Origin: Streptomyces sp. 840.1
GTDB lineage: Bacteria > Actinomycetota > Actinomycetes > Streptomycetales > Streptomycetaceae
DNA: 64,000 nucleotides
Assembly: GCF_003751445.1 (NCBI RefSeq)
Contig: NZ_RJUU01000001.1
Location: forward strand, 253,001-317,000
Direction: 5' to 3'
Part shown: in pieces, positions 28,301 to 36,249 of the stretch
Layout of the letters: each line of letters starts with the position of its first letter
How positions within the stretch are numbered: position 1 is the stretch's first letter
Translations under genes and position numbers: made by a program
Notes under the pieces: generated by a model
Told to the model about the DNA's origin: nothing
Database searches by the model: none
What the model saw: only the letters and a program-made list of their open reading frames with translations

Positions 28301-28528
28301 ACGGGTCTTGCCGACGCCCGCCTCGCCGCCGACGAGCAACGCCTGCGGTTCCCCGCAGACGCAGCCGTCCGGGCCTGCGCCCCCGGCGGTGGCGCGGGCG
28401 AGCGCGTCGGTGAGTGAGGTGAGTTCACTTGCGCGGCCGACGAACACGGGACTGACTGACCTGGTCTCCACGGAGCCGAGCATCGCATACACGTCTGACA
28501 ACTCGGATCCGGGAAGCCGCCTGGACAT
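25319..28528 (-). CDS. Large ATP-binding LuxR-family regulator (LAL/MalT type)
   Basis: 1069 residues. An N-terminal AAA/STAND ATPase has the P-loop GGEAGVGKT (67-75), Walker B VVLVLEDLHW and a winged-helix region; a long TPR-like helical region spans about 400-900; the C-terminal 65 residues form a LuxR helix-turn-helix (LTRREQDVHRLVADGHTNR, then EELYISPKTASVHVSNILAKLG). Such regulators bind a signal and ATP, oligomerise and activate transcription. The start at 28526-28528 is reasonable, but an ATG 15 codons later is also possible. Neighbours do not reveal the target. From memory the S. coelicolor counterpart is near SCO5506. Confidence 0.9.
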   Translation of the reverse strand: MSRRLPGSELSDVYAMLGSVETRSVSPVFVGRASELTSLTDALARATAGGAGPDGCVCGEPQALLVGGEAGVGKTRLVEEFLAVAARRGAVVAVGGCVEIGADGLPYAPFSAALRALRRTLPDEMAAACAGQESELARLLPELGEPGLDSADEHGTARLFELTGRLLERISAQRTVVLVLEDLHWSDASTRHLLAYLFRTLRTGRLVVVGTYRADDIHRRHPLRPLLAELDRLRTVRRIELARFNRAEVRRQLAGILADAPEPTLVDEVFERSDGNAFFVEELACSLECGDGAGVPDSLRDLLLVRVETLTDDAQRVARVVAEGGSTVEYELLAAVAGLTEDDLIEALRGAVGANLLLTTPEGNGYRFRHSLVREAVSDDLLPGERSRINRRYAEALEADPTLVRDGERATRLASYWYGAHDAAKALPAVLRASVEARHRNAFSEQLRLLERAMELWDDAPEEVRGTLRPIDYAEVYPACGCDSATPLRYIDLMAEATVAARFGSDRERALTLCKKALRILEGENDALRAAWFWVQRSRLVQDLARGDGWEELATAEELVRGLPPSAVHADVLMMVAGWGALHRPGADTLVAADRAVEYARLVGDEYIELHARLTRGWLTAEAGDVDGSIAEMYAVRDRADELCLVGIMGRASINLPSTLEAVGRSLEAVAAADHGIEICHSHGIADTEAWVRTNQAMSLYSLGHWDEALATTEAAARVAQSRKAQGLVAARRTEVALARGDFDEAERQLALNKRSFGSRDPQPQHFINAVRHTITLAVQQGRLSEARTAFEAQAEAGFPTGTQRYALPLLHVVAAAEADARGLPATEPGRPANLALIRTHLKRLPMLVPVWAAYGVLVDAELARAEGLDTPDHWSLAAKAFAPLDRPYELAQVRHRWAEALLVASADRATATALLREAHGTSLRLGARPLTETIELLAGRARITLVAPDGPHGTGFRSGSGAEIVEAVTVPDGGAGEQTTGRDHSEEQLRAAAAAAVESFGLTRREQDVHRLVADGHTNRRIAEELYISPKTASVHVSNILAKLGVASRGEAAALAHRLRLYRTPTGS

Positions 28529-28540
28529 CGGTTTCGGCCC

Positions 28541-28720
28541 TTACGCGGCGTGCGCGAACCGTTGACGATCGCCCTCCGCACTCACCGTCCTCTCGCGCTC
28601 CTTGCGTGCCGAACTGCGGGCGGCCCGGTCGGCGCGACGTGCTTCGCGGGCGAGCCGCTCGGCGTCGGCGCGGCGGATCAGTTCGGCCTGCATGATCTTG
28701 TGGAGCTCGAACTCGTACAT
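28541..28720 (-). CDS. Small basic helical protein, 59 residues
   Basis: Begins MYEFELHKIMQAELIRRADA and continues as one Arg/Ala-rich helix. The ATG at 28718-28720 has AGGGGA five bases upstream, which fixes the start. It lies 12 bases before the LuxR-family gene on the same strand, so it is probably cotranscribed with it. Short proteins with this YEFELHK start are frequent in Streptomyces; function unknown. Confidence 0.7.
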   Translation of the reverse strand: MYEFELHKIMQAELIRRADAERLAREARRADRAARSSARKERERTVSAEGDRQRFAHAA

Positions 28721-28954
28721 GTGATTCCCCTGGTGACGTGGGCCGTTGGGCCCGGTGGCGGCAGTTCGTCTGCCGTGCCTCCACTCTCGTCCCCCAGGGG
28801 GTGGTGCCGCATCGGGCGAGTTCCGCATCTCCGGCGGCCCGGTGCCTTAGGCGCGTGCCCTGCGCGCCGCACCCGGACGCCGAACGCCCCCGCGGATGCC
28901 TTAGGAGGCTCCGGGGGGCGCCGTACGCGCGGGTGTGAGTGCCTGTGCGCCGGG

Positions 28955-29641
28955 TCAGCTTCCCGCTGCGGGCGCCGCCGCCGTGGGCAGGGCGACGATG
29001 AGGTCGAAGTACATGCCCACGGCGACCAGCACGCCGATCACACCGAGTGCGATGCCGCCCTTGGCCACCGCGCGGACCCAGCCGGCCTGCGGGTGCGCGG
29101 ACGGGGTGCCGAACGCGGGCCGGACCAGGACGTAGCAGCCGACCAGCAGGGCGACGACGCCGAAGATCCCGTTGACCAGGGCGGTGGCGTGCCAGGCGTC
29201 GCCGTAGATCTCGGAGATCTGCTGGGCGGCCGAGCCACCGGACGACGTCTTGATCTGCCCGATCAGGGTCTCGCGCTCGGCGGCGACCCGGCCGCTCCAG
29301 GCCCCGGTGAGCGAGACGATGCCGAGGCCGACGGAGACGACGGCCGCGGCGGCGGTGCCGAGACCGGCGGACTGCTTGTCGGTGTCGTCGTCCAGGTCGA
29401 GGTCCAGGTCGAGGTCGTGCTCCGCCGCGTCCGGGTCCGCGTCCGCCCCGTCGCCGTGGTCCGCGGGCTCCGCGGACTGCGTGGACTCCGTGGGTGCCTT
29501 GTCGAGCCGCCCCGCCGTCTCGGACCGGTCCGCCGCGTCCTTGGCGCCGGCGGTGTCGGTGACGGCGTTCTCGGCCGTCTTCTTCTCTCCGTCGCCCTCG
29601 GCGACGGGAGCTGTGGGAGTAGTGGGAGTGGTGGGGTTCAT
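28955..29641 (-). CDS. Membrane protein with acidic N-terminal tail
   Basis: 228 residues. Residues 1-90 are disordered and acidic, with Thr/Pro repeats (MNPTTPTTPTAPV) and a Leu-Asp alternation (EHDLDLDLDLDDD). Three transmembrane segments follow: GLGTAAAAVVSVGLGIVSLTG, LVNGIFGVVALLVGCYVLV and KGGIALGVIGVLVAVGMYF, with an extracytoplasmic loop (SGRVAAERETLIGQIKTS) between the first two. Start at 29639-29641 lacks a strong ribosome binding site. A 10-bp palindrome AGAACGTTCT lies 27 bases upstream. Function unknown. Confidence 0.75.
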   Translation of the reverse strand: MNPTTPTTPTAPVAEGDGEKKTAENAVTDTAGAKDAADRSETAGRLDKAPTESTQSAEPADHGDGADADPDAAEHDLDLDLDLDDDTDKQSAGLGTAAAAVVSVGLGIVSLTGAWSGRVAAERETLIGQIKTSSGGSAAQQISEIYGDAWHATALVNGIFGVVALLVGCYVLVRPAFGTPSAHPQAGWVRAVAKGGIALGVIGVLVAVGMYFDLIVALPTAAAPAAGS

Positions 29642-29667
29642 TTCCCGCACGCTAGGCGTCCCGGATG

Positions 29668-29677
29668 AGAACGTTCT
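29668..29677. promoter_or_regulatory. 10-bp palindrome AGAACGTTCT
   Basis: Perfect self-complementary decamer 27 bases before the start of the three-TM membrane protein gene, in the core promoter position. No known regulator assigned. Confidence 0.35.
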
Positions 29678-29696
29678 TAACGTCCTGAGGCCCTGA

Positions 29697-29753
29697 CGTC
29701 TCGCGGCGGCCGGCACGGCCTCGTCAGCGTCTCGCGGCGGCCGGCACGGCCTC
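29697..29753. repeat. 31-bp period tandem duplication around the MMPL stop codon
   Basis: A 26-base segment beginning CGTCTCGCGGCGGCCGGC occurs at 29697-29722 and 29728-29753. The right copy encodes the last residues of the MMPL transporter (AVPAAARR); the left copy lies after its stop. Each copy also contains the GC-rich near-palindrome GGCCGGCACGGCC, so the pair may act in termination. Confidence 0.85.
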
Positions 29754-32015
29754 CTCGTCCGGGCTCGCGCCCGCCGCCGGGATCCGCGCACGCGGCGTCC
29801 GGCATCCGGGCGGCTCGATGCTGAGGCGCGGCAGCCTGCGGTCCAGCCAGCCCGGCAGCCACCAGTTCGCCCCGCCCAGCAGGTGCATCAGCGCGGGAAC
29901 CAGCAGCGTGCGCAGGACGAAGGCGTCCAGGGCGACGGCTGCGGCGAGCGCGATGCCGAACATCGCGATCACCCGGTCGCCGCTGAGCACGAAGGCGAGG
30001 AAGACCGAGATCATGATCACAGCGGCCGAGTTGATCACCCGGCTGGTCTCGGCGAGGCCGACCCGGACCGCCCGCCGGTTGTCGCCGGTCTCCAGCCACT
30101 CCTCGTACATCCGGCCGACCAGGAACACCTGGTAGTCCATGGAGAGGCCGAACAGCACGGACACCATGATGACCGGCAGGAAGGGTTCGATCGGGCCCGG
30201 ACTGCCCAGACCCAGCAGCTCGCTCCCCCACCCCCACTGGAAGATCGCGACGACCACGCCGAACGAGGAGGCGACCGCCGCCACGTTCATCGCCGCCGCC
30301 TTCAACGGGATGCCGACCGACCGGAAGGCCATCAGCAGGAGCAGGCAGCCGAGCCCTATGACGACACCGATGAAGAGCGGGAGTTTCCCGATGATGATCT
30401 GCGCGAAGTCGTCGTAGCTGGCCGTCACGCCGCCCACATGGGTCTGGAGCGAGGTGTTGTCGGCCGCCTTCGGCAGTACGTCTGTGCGCAGCCGGTCGAC
30501 GAGCGCGCTGGTCTGCCGGGACTGCGGCGCCGAATCGGGGACGACGGTGACGAACGCGGTGTCGCCGCTGGAGTTGTACGTGACGGGGTAGGCCCACGCG
30601 ACTCCGTCGGTATGCCGCAGCGTCGCGGGCAGCGCGTCCATCGCCAGCCGGTCGTCCGCGCCGTCCAGCCGCGCGGCGATCGTCAGCGGGCCGTTGACGC
30701 CGGGGCCGAATCCGTCTCCCAGCAGGTCGTAGGCCTGCCGGGTGGTCGAGGACTTCGCGTTGTTGCCCTGGTCGGAGCTGCCCAGGTGCAGCGAGAAGGT
30801 GGGGAGCGCGAGGACGAGCATCACCGCCACCGCGATCCCGCCGAGCAGTTTGGGGTGCCGCTCCACGAAGGCGGACCAGCGCGCGGCGAAGCCGGTGGGC
30901 GGCTCCGGCTGCGGGCCGTACCGGGCGAGCCGGCCGCGCTCGCGTCTGCTCAGCGCCCGCATGCCGATGAGGGACAGCAGGGCGGGCAGCAGGGTCACCG
31001 CGGCCGCCACGGTCAGCACGACGGTGAGCGAGGCGGCGACGGCGACACCGTTGAGGAAGCTCAGCCGCAGGATCAGCATGCCCAGCAGCGCGATGCAGAC
31101 CGTGGCCCCGGCGAAGACGACGGCGCGTCCGGTCGTGGCGACCGCGTACTGGGCCGCCTCGGGCACGGTCATGCCGCGCCTGAGCCCTCTGCGGTGCCGG
31201 GTGACGATGAAGAGCGCGTAGTCGATGCCGACGCCGAGCCCGACGAGCATGCCGAGCATGGGGGCGAAGTCGGCGACGGTCATCACGTGCCCGAGCAGCA
31301 CGATGCCCGCGTACGCCGTTCCGACCGAGACGAGGGCGGTGGCGATGGGGAGCATGCTGGCGGCGAGCGAGCCGAAGGCGAGGAAGAGCACGACGGCCGC
31401 GACGACGACCCCGATGGCCTCGCTGAGGTGCACGGCGGGTGCCTCGGTGAGGGCTATGGCCGAGCCGCCCAGCTCGACCCGCAGGTGGTCGCCGGAGGCG
31501 GCCTTCGCGGTGTGGACGACCGCCTCGGCCTGCTCCGGCGGTACGTCGTCGGCCTGCCGGTCGAAGGTGACCGTGGCGTAGGCGGTACGCCCGTCCGAGC
31601 TGATCTGCCCGGCACCTGCCTGGCTGTAGGGCCCGCCGACGGCTCCGACGCCGGGCAGTTGTTCGACCGCGTGCAGGGTCCGGGTCATCACCTGCTCGAC
31701 GTCGGCCGCCCGCACGGTGGAGTCGTCGGTGTGCCAGACGATGGTGTCGGTGTCCCCGCCGAGATTCGTGAAGCCGCTCTTCAGCAGCGCGGCGGCCTGA
31801 CCGGATTCGGTGCCGGGTGCCTCGTAGTCGTTCGTGTAGGAACTGCCCGCGACGGCCGCGCCGGCGGCCGTGCCGCCGAGGGCGAGCAGCCAGATCAGGA
31901 CGGCGACGAGGCGGTGTGCGATGCACCAGCGGGCGATGGCAGCCAAGGGACGAGCTCCCTGCGGGTTCGTGGTCTCTGCGGACGGCTCGACAGAACCGTC
32001 CGCAGGAGAACGCAT
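29724..32015 (-). CDS. MMPL-family membrane transporter
   Basis: 763 residues, RND superfamily, two repeats each with one large extracytoplasmic loop and six helices (first helix VLIWLLALGGTAAGAAVAG). The hallmark proton-relay region is seen as GLGVGIDYALFIVTRHR in the first half and VLFGLSMDYQVFLVGRMYE in the second. Such proteins export lipids, siderophores or antibiotics by proton antiport. The ATG at 32013-32015 is chosen; a TTG ten codons upstream is possible and ribosome binding sites are weak for both. Probably transcribed alone or after the methyltransferase gene (153-base gap). Confidence 0.9.
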   Translation of the reverse strand: MRSPADGSVEPSAETTNPQGARPLAAIARWCIAHRLVAVLIWLLALGGTAAGAAVAGSSYTNDYEAPGTESGQAAALLKSGFTNLGGDTDTIVWHTDDSTVRAADVEQVMTRTLHAVEQLPGVGAVGGPYSQAGAGQISSDGRTAYATVTFDRQADDVPPEQAEAVVHTAKAASGDHLRVELGGSAIALTEAPAVHLSEAIGVVVAAVVLFLAFGSLAASMLPIATALVSVGTAYAGIVLLGHVMTVADFAPMLGMLVGLGVGIDYALFIVTRHRRGLRRGMTVPEAAQYAVATTGRAVVFAGATVCIALLGMLILRLSFLNGVAVAASLTVVLTVAAAVTLLPALLSLIGMRALSRRERGRLARYGPQPEPPTGFAARWSAFVERHPKLLGGIAVAVMLVLALPTFSLHLGSSDQGNNAKSSTTRQAYDLLGDGFGPGVNGPLTIAARLDGADDRLAMDALPATLRHTDGVAWAYPVTYNSSGDTAFVTVVPDSAPQSRQTSALVDRLRTDVLPKAADNTSLQTHVGGVTASYDDFAQIIIGKLPLFIGVVIGLGCLLLLMAFRSVGIPLKAAAMNVAAVASSFGVVVAIFQWGWGSELLGLGSPGPIEPFLPVIMVSVLFGLSMDYQVFLVGRMYEEWLETGDNRRAVRVGLAETSRVINSAAVIMISVFLAFVLSGDRVIAMFGIALAAAVALDAFVLRTLLVPALMHLLGGANWWLPGWLDRRLPRLSIEPPGCRTPRARIPAAGASPDEEAVPAAARR

Positions 32016-32168
32016 GACCTTGAGAACCGTCACTCTGACAGCCAACTGTGATCTTTTGCCCGATTCGTGGCCTTACTCACAGGCGTCGGATCCGCATATG
32101 GGCGACATGGCTTCGGCCATCCGGGCTCGCCGCAGTGTGTGGAGGCGGGCCCGGTCACCCTGGCCGGG

Positions 32169-32960
32169 TCAGCCCGGCTTGACCGCCCGCGTCGCGAAGT
32201 AGTGCGACAGGTATGCGGCGGATGCGTCGGACTGGTGCGGCGCCTCCACGAAGCCGGTGAGGACGAATCCCGCAGCGAGTTGCCCGCCGATCTGGCCGGT
32301 GAGGGTGTGGCTGTACTCAAGAGCGGCATCCGCGCCGAACTTCGCGGCGCGCTCCTCGGCGGAGTACTGCGTGACATCGCTGTAGGGCAGCTTGTGCACG
32401 ACGATCAGCTCGCCGCGCTCGTCGAGCGCCTCGTGGTCGAACAGGTACACATCAGGGTTGAGGAAGCCCACGAGGAGCGTTCCACCCGGTCGCAGGACGC
32501 GGAAGGACTCACGCCACACCGCTGCCAGGTCCGGTACGAACTGGTTGGAGACGGGATGGAACACGACGTCGAACTCGGCGTCGCCGAAGGCGCCGAGGTC
32601 GCGCATGTCGCCCAGGACGGTGCGCAGCTCCAGTCCGTCGCGCGCCGCGACCGCCCGGTCCTGGCCGAGCTGGCGGGGTGAGTTGTCGAACACGGTGACG
32701 CGCGCCCCCGCAGCGGCGAGGACCGGCCCCTGCTGGCCGCCGCCGGAGGCCAGGCACAGCACGTCCTTGCCGGTCAGGTCCGCCGGCAGCCAGGAGCGGT
32801 CGACCGGCTCGTGCCCGATGAGAACGATCGACCAGTCGCCCGTGCGGGCACGCTCGACCTCCTCGGTACTCACCGGCCTCGACCACTCGTTGCCCTCGTG
32901 CACGTACTTGTCCCAGGCGGCCCGGTTGTGGGCAACCGGGTCGACAACACTGTCCTGCAC
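32169..32960 (-). CDS. Class I SAM-dependent methyltransferase
   Basis: 263 residues. Motif I is DVLCLASGGGQQGPVLAAAG, followed by VTVFDNSPRQL (ribose-binding acid), GDMRDL and FDVVFHPVSNQFV, then FRVLRPGGTLLVGF. The C-terminal part (DVYLFDHEALDERGEL, SHTLTGQIGGQLAAGF) matches a group of uncharacterised bacterial methyltransferases. Substrate unknown. ATG at 32958-32960. No clear operon partner. Confidence 0.9.
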   Translation of the reverse strand: MQDSVVDPVAHNRAAWDKYVHEGNEWSRPVSTEEVERARTGDWSIVLIGHEPVDRSWLPADLTGKDVLCLASGGGQQGPVLAAAGARVTVFDNSPRQLGQDRAVAARDGLELRTVLGDMRDLGAFGDAEFDVVFHPVSNQFVPDLAAVWRESFRVLRPGGTLLVGFLNPDVYLFDHEALDERGELIVVHKLPYSDVTQYSAEERAAKFGADAALEYSHTLTGQIGGQLAAGFVLTGFVEAPHQSDASAAYLSHYFATRAVKPG

Positions 32961-33135
32961 GTCTGACTCCCTGCTACGGGCGGGCGGTCACCTGCGTACT
33001 GCCGGTTCGGTGCCGCCAGGGGCTGTCCCGTAGCCAACACGATCGCGGGTGCGGGCTCAACGGGATTCGCCCCGGGCCGGCGGCCGGTGGTCCCGGTGCG
33101 CGGGCACGCAAGGCACTCCGGACACCGGGCAGGTG

Positions 33136-34347
33136 TCAGACCCCGATGACCCGCAGCGCCCCCCAGAGCGCGACCGTCGACACCGCCAGCGTCGCCGGTA
33201 CGGTCAGCAGCCCGAGCCTGGTGAAGTGGCCGAGCTCCGGCGGCTCGTCGTGCGTGTGCAGGATGCGGCGCCACAGCAGGGTGGCGAGCGAGCCGACGTA
33301 GGTGAGGTTCGGCCCGAGGTTCACCCCGATCAGCGCGGCCAGCAGCGGCCCCGGACCGGCCGCCGCGACGACCGGGAGGAGGGCGAGGATCGCCGGCAGG
33401 TTGTTGATCAGGTTGGCGAGCACCGCCGCGACGGCGGCCACCGCCAGCAGCGCGCCCAGCGAGGAGCCCGCCGGCAGGAGCCGGGCGATACCGGTGCCCA
33501 GGCCGTGGTCGACGACCGCCTTGACGACGACGCCCAGCGCCAGCACGAACAGGCAGAACGGCACGTTGGCGGAGTGCACCAGGCGCTTCGCGGTGGTCTC
33601 CCGCCTCACCAGCGCCCGGACCGCAAGCACGACGGCGCCCGCCAGCGCCGCCCACAGCGGCTCCGCGCCCGCGAACGAGGTCACGACGAATCCGCACAGG
33701 GTCAGCACCAGGACGACCAGGGTGAAGACGGGCAGCCCCGGCCGGTCCTCGTCGGGATCCGGCGGGTGCGCGCCAGCCGCCAGGTCCGCCGCGAAGAACC
33801 GGCGCAGGATGACGTACTCGACGGCGATCGCCGCCAGCCACGGCAGCGCCATCAGGGCGGCGAAGCGGGTGAAGGAGAGGCCGCTGGCCGTGAACGCCAG
33901 GAGGTTGGTCAGATTGGAGACGGGGAGCAGCAGCGACGCGGAGTTGGCGAGGTGCGCGCAGGCGTACACGTACGGGCGCGGGCGGGCGCCGACGCGGGCG
34001 GCGGTCGCGAGGACGACGGGGGTCAGCAGGACCACGGTGGCGTCCAGGCTGAGCACCGCCGTGATCACCGACGCGACGACGAAGACGCCCGCGAGCAGTG
34101 GCCCGGTCCGCCCGCCGCAGGCGCGGGCGACCAGGTCGCCCGCCGCCGTGAAGAGCCCTTCGTCGGCGCAGAGCTGAGCCAGCACCAGGATCGCGGCGAG
34201 GAATCCGACGACCGGCAGCAGGTCGCCCACCTGGGCGCGGGCCTGCGGCCAGGAGACCGCGCCGAGCGCGATCACGAGCACCGCGGCGGGCACGGCGACG
34301 GTCGCCTCCGGCAGACCCCTGGGTCGTACGACGGCGAACGCCAGCAC
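33136..34347 (-). CDS. ArsB/NhaD-superfamily permease
   Basis: At least 403 residues with ten to eleven hydrophobic helices: LLPVVGFLAAILVLAQLCADEG, VITAVLSLDATVVLLTPVVL, LLPVSNLTNLLAF, then a central cytoplasmic loop (HPPDPDEDRPG) and a second half with VLANLINNLPAIL and GVNLGPNLTYVGSLATLLW. This is the ion transporter family of ArsB, SLC13 and NhaD; arsenite or another anion is possible. No ars genes are adjacent. The first GTG in frame (34345-34347) would cut the first helix; sixteen upstream codons from a CTG at 34395 (LNTVTAEIVSVALLLG) complete it, so a CTG start is plausible. Confidence 0.8.
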   Translation of the reverse strand: MLAFAVVRPRGLPEATVAVPAAVLVIALGAVSWPQARAQVGDLLPVVGFLAAILVLAQLCADEGLFTAAGDLVARACGGRTGPLLAGVFVVASVITAVLSLDATVVLLTPVVLATAARVGARPRPYVYACAHLANSASLLLPVSNLTNLLAFTASGLSFTRFAALMALPWLAAIAVEYVILRRFFAADLAAGAHPPDPDEDRPGLPVFTLVVLVLTLCGFVVTSFAGAEPLWAALAGAVVLAVRALVRRETTAKRLVHSANVPFCLFVLALGVVVKAVVDHGLGTGIARLLPAGSSLGALLAVAAVAAVLANLINNLPAILALLPVVAAAGPGPLLAALIGVNLGPNLTYVGSLATLLWRRILHTHDEPPELGHFTRLGLLTVPATLAVSTVALWGALRVIGV

Positions 34348-34419
34348 CCCCAGCAGGAGGGCGACGGAGACGATCTCGGCGGTGACGGTGTTCAGCGGAC
34401 TCTCTCCGGAGCGGTGAAA

Positions 34420-34456
34420 GGGGCGGTGCGCCGGGCAGGACCCGGCGCACCGCCCC
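34420..34456 (-). terminator. Very strong terminator after gatB
   Basis: Perfect 16-bp stem (GGGGCGGTGCGCCGGG at 34420-34435 with 34441-34456) and a 5-base loop, followed on the minus strand by TTTC. It starts 21 bases after the gatB stop and insulates the permease gene. Confidence 0.88.
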
Positions 34457-34477
34457 TTCGGGACGTACGGGAAGGAC

Positions 34478-35989
34478 TCAGCCCGTCACGCCGAGCTTCT
34501 CCAGGATCAGCTCGCGCACCCGGGCCGCGTCCGCCTGGCCGCGGGTGGCCTTCATGACGGCGCCGACGAGCGCACCGGCGGCGGCGACCTTGCCGCCGCG
34601 GATCTTGTCCGCGACGGCCGCGTTGGCCGCGATGGCCTCGTCGACCGCCGTGGACAGCGCACCCTCGTCGGAGACGACCTTCAGGCCGCGCTTCTCGACG
34701 ACGGTGTCCGGGTCGCCCTCGCCCGCGAGGACACCCTCCAGCACCTGACGGGCCAGCTTGTCGTTGAGGTCGCCCGATGCGACGAGCTCGGCCACCCGGG
34801 CGACCTGCACCGGGGTGACGGGCAGCTCGTCGAGGCCTCGGCCGGTCTCGTTGGCGTTACGGGCCAGCTCGCCCATCCACCACTTGCGGGCCTGGTCCGA
34901 GGGCGCGCCCGCCTCGGTCGTGGCGACGATCAGGTCGACCGCGCCCGCGTTGAGGATGGACTGCATGTCGTGCTCGGACGCGCCCCACTCCTCCTTGAGC
35001 CGGGCGCGGCGCAGCCGGGGCAGCTCGGGCAGCCCGCCCCGCAGCTCCTCGACCCATTCCCGGGCCGGGGCGACCGGCACCAGGTCGGGCTCGGGGAAGT
35101 AGCGGTAGTCCTCGGCGTTGTCCTTGATGCGGCCGGCCGTGGTGGAGCCGTCCTCCTCGTGGAAGTGCCGGGTCTCCTGCACGATCGTGCCGCCGGAGTT
35201 CAGCACCGCGGCGTGGCGCTGGATCTCGAAGCGGGCGGCCCGCTCGACGGAACGCAGCGAGTTCACGTTCTTCGTCTCGGAGCGGGTACCGAACGCCTCG
35301 CGGCCGTGCGGGCGCAGCGACAGGTTCACGTCGCAGCGCATCTGGCCCATCTCCATGCGGGCCTCCGAGACGCCGAGCGCCTTGATGAGCTCGCGGAGCT
35401 CGGCGACGTACGCCTTGGCGACCTCGGGTGCCCGTGCGCCCGCTCCCTCGATCGGCTTGGTGACGATCTCGATGAGCGGGATGCCCGCGCGGTTGTAGTC
35501 GAGCAGGGAGTGGGACGCGCCGTGGATACGGCCGGTGGCGCCGCCGACGTGGGTCGACTTGCCGGTGTCCTCCTCCATGTGGGCGCGCTCGATCTGCACC
35601 CGGAAGATCTCCCCGTCCTCCAGCTGGACGTCCAGATAGCCGTCGAAGGCGATCGGCTCGTCGTACTGGGAGGTCTGGAAGTTCTTCGGCATGTCCGGAT
35701 AGAAGTAGTTCTTCCGGGCGAAGCGGCACCATTCGGCGATCTCGCAGTTCAGCGCGAGACCGATCTTGATGGCCGACTCGACGCCGATCTCGTTGACGAC
35801 CGGCAGCGCGCCGGGCAGACCGAGGCAGACCGGGCAGGTCTGCGAGTTGGCGTCCTGCTTGAGCTCGGTGGAGCAGCCGCAGAACATCTTGGTCTTGGTG
35901 CCGAGCTCGACATGGACCTCGAGGCCCATGACGGGGTCGTACGTCGCGAGGGCGTCCTCGTACGACTCCAGGTCAATGACAGCAGTCAC
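34478..35989 (-). CDS. gatB: Asp/Glu-tRNA amidotransferase subunit B
   Basis: 503 residues. Kinase and tRNA-binding subunit of GatCAB, which converts Glu-tRNA(Gln) and Asp-tRNA(Asn) to the amidated forms. Diagnostic segments are [20 protein letters not shown] with [13 protein letters not shown] (zinc cysteines), [33 protein letters not shown] and [16 protein letters not shown], with a C-terminal YqeY-like domain ending LILEKLGV. It is the last of the gatC-gatA-small-gatB cluster and is closed by a strong terminator. Confidence 0.97.
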   Translation of the reverse strand: MTAVIDLESYEDALATYDPVMGLEVHVELGTKTKMFCGCSTELKQDANSQTCPVCLGLPGALPVVNEIGVESAIKIGLALNCEIAEWCRFARKNYFYPDMPKNFQTSQYDEPIAFDGYLDVQLEDGEIFRVQIERAHMEEDTGKSTHVGGATGRIHGASHSLLDYNRAGIPLIEIVTKPIEGAGARAPEVAKAYVAELRELIKALGVSEARMEMGQMRCDVNLSLRPHGREAFGTRSETKNVNSLRSVERAARFEIQRHAAVLNSGGTIVQETRHFHEEDGSTTAGRIKDNAEDYRYFPEPDLVPVAPAREWVEELRGGLPELPRLRRARLKEEWGASEHDMQSILNAGAVDLIVATTEAGAPSDQARKWWMGELARNANETGRGLDELPVTPVQVARVAELVASGDLNDKLARQVLEGVLAGEGDPDTVVEKRGLKVVSDEGALSTAVDEAIAANAAVADKIRGGKVAAAGALVGAVMKATRGQADAARVRELILEKLGVTG

Positions 35990-36006
35990 GGTGAAAACTT
36001 TCCCTC

Positions 36007-36249
36007 TCAGCCCAGCAGGACGTCATCGTCGCCGAGACGCTTCAGTTCGCGATAGAGGATCGCGAGGCCGGTGACGATGGCGGCGGCGGACACCGTCGCG
36101 TCGATGAGACGCAGGGTGTCGTTGTCGTTGCGCGCGAGCCTGATCTGCTTGGCAACACTGATCGCGCCGAACGCGGTGCTGCCGAGCGATACGTAGAGCC
36201 CGGTCTTGGACTTCTTGAAGTTCGTGGCCTTCTTTGCCATGGCACTCAC
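36007..36249 (-). CDS. Small membrane protein inside the gat operon
   Basis: 77-80 residues. Begins [20 protein letters not shown]; one helix is [20 protein letters not shown] and a second is [19 protein letters not shown], ending [15 protein letters not shown] at 36247-36249 overlaps the gatA stop (GTGA) with GAGGAGG ten bases upstream; an ATG three codons later (36238-36240) is the alternative. It sits between gatA and gatB, an unusual interruption of an amidotransferase operon that I recall in other Streptomyces too. Function unknown. Confidence 0.75.
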   Translation of the reverse strand: MSAMAKKATNFKKSKTGLYVSLGSTAFGAISVAKQIRLARNDNDTLRLIDATVSAAAIVTGLAILYRELKRLGDDDVLLG

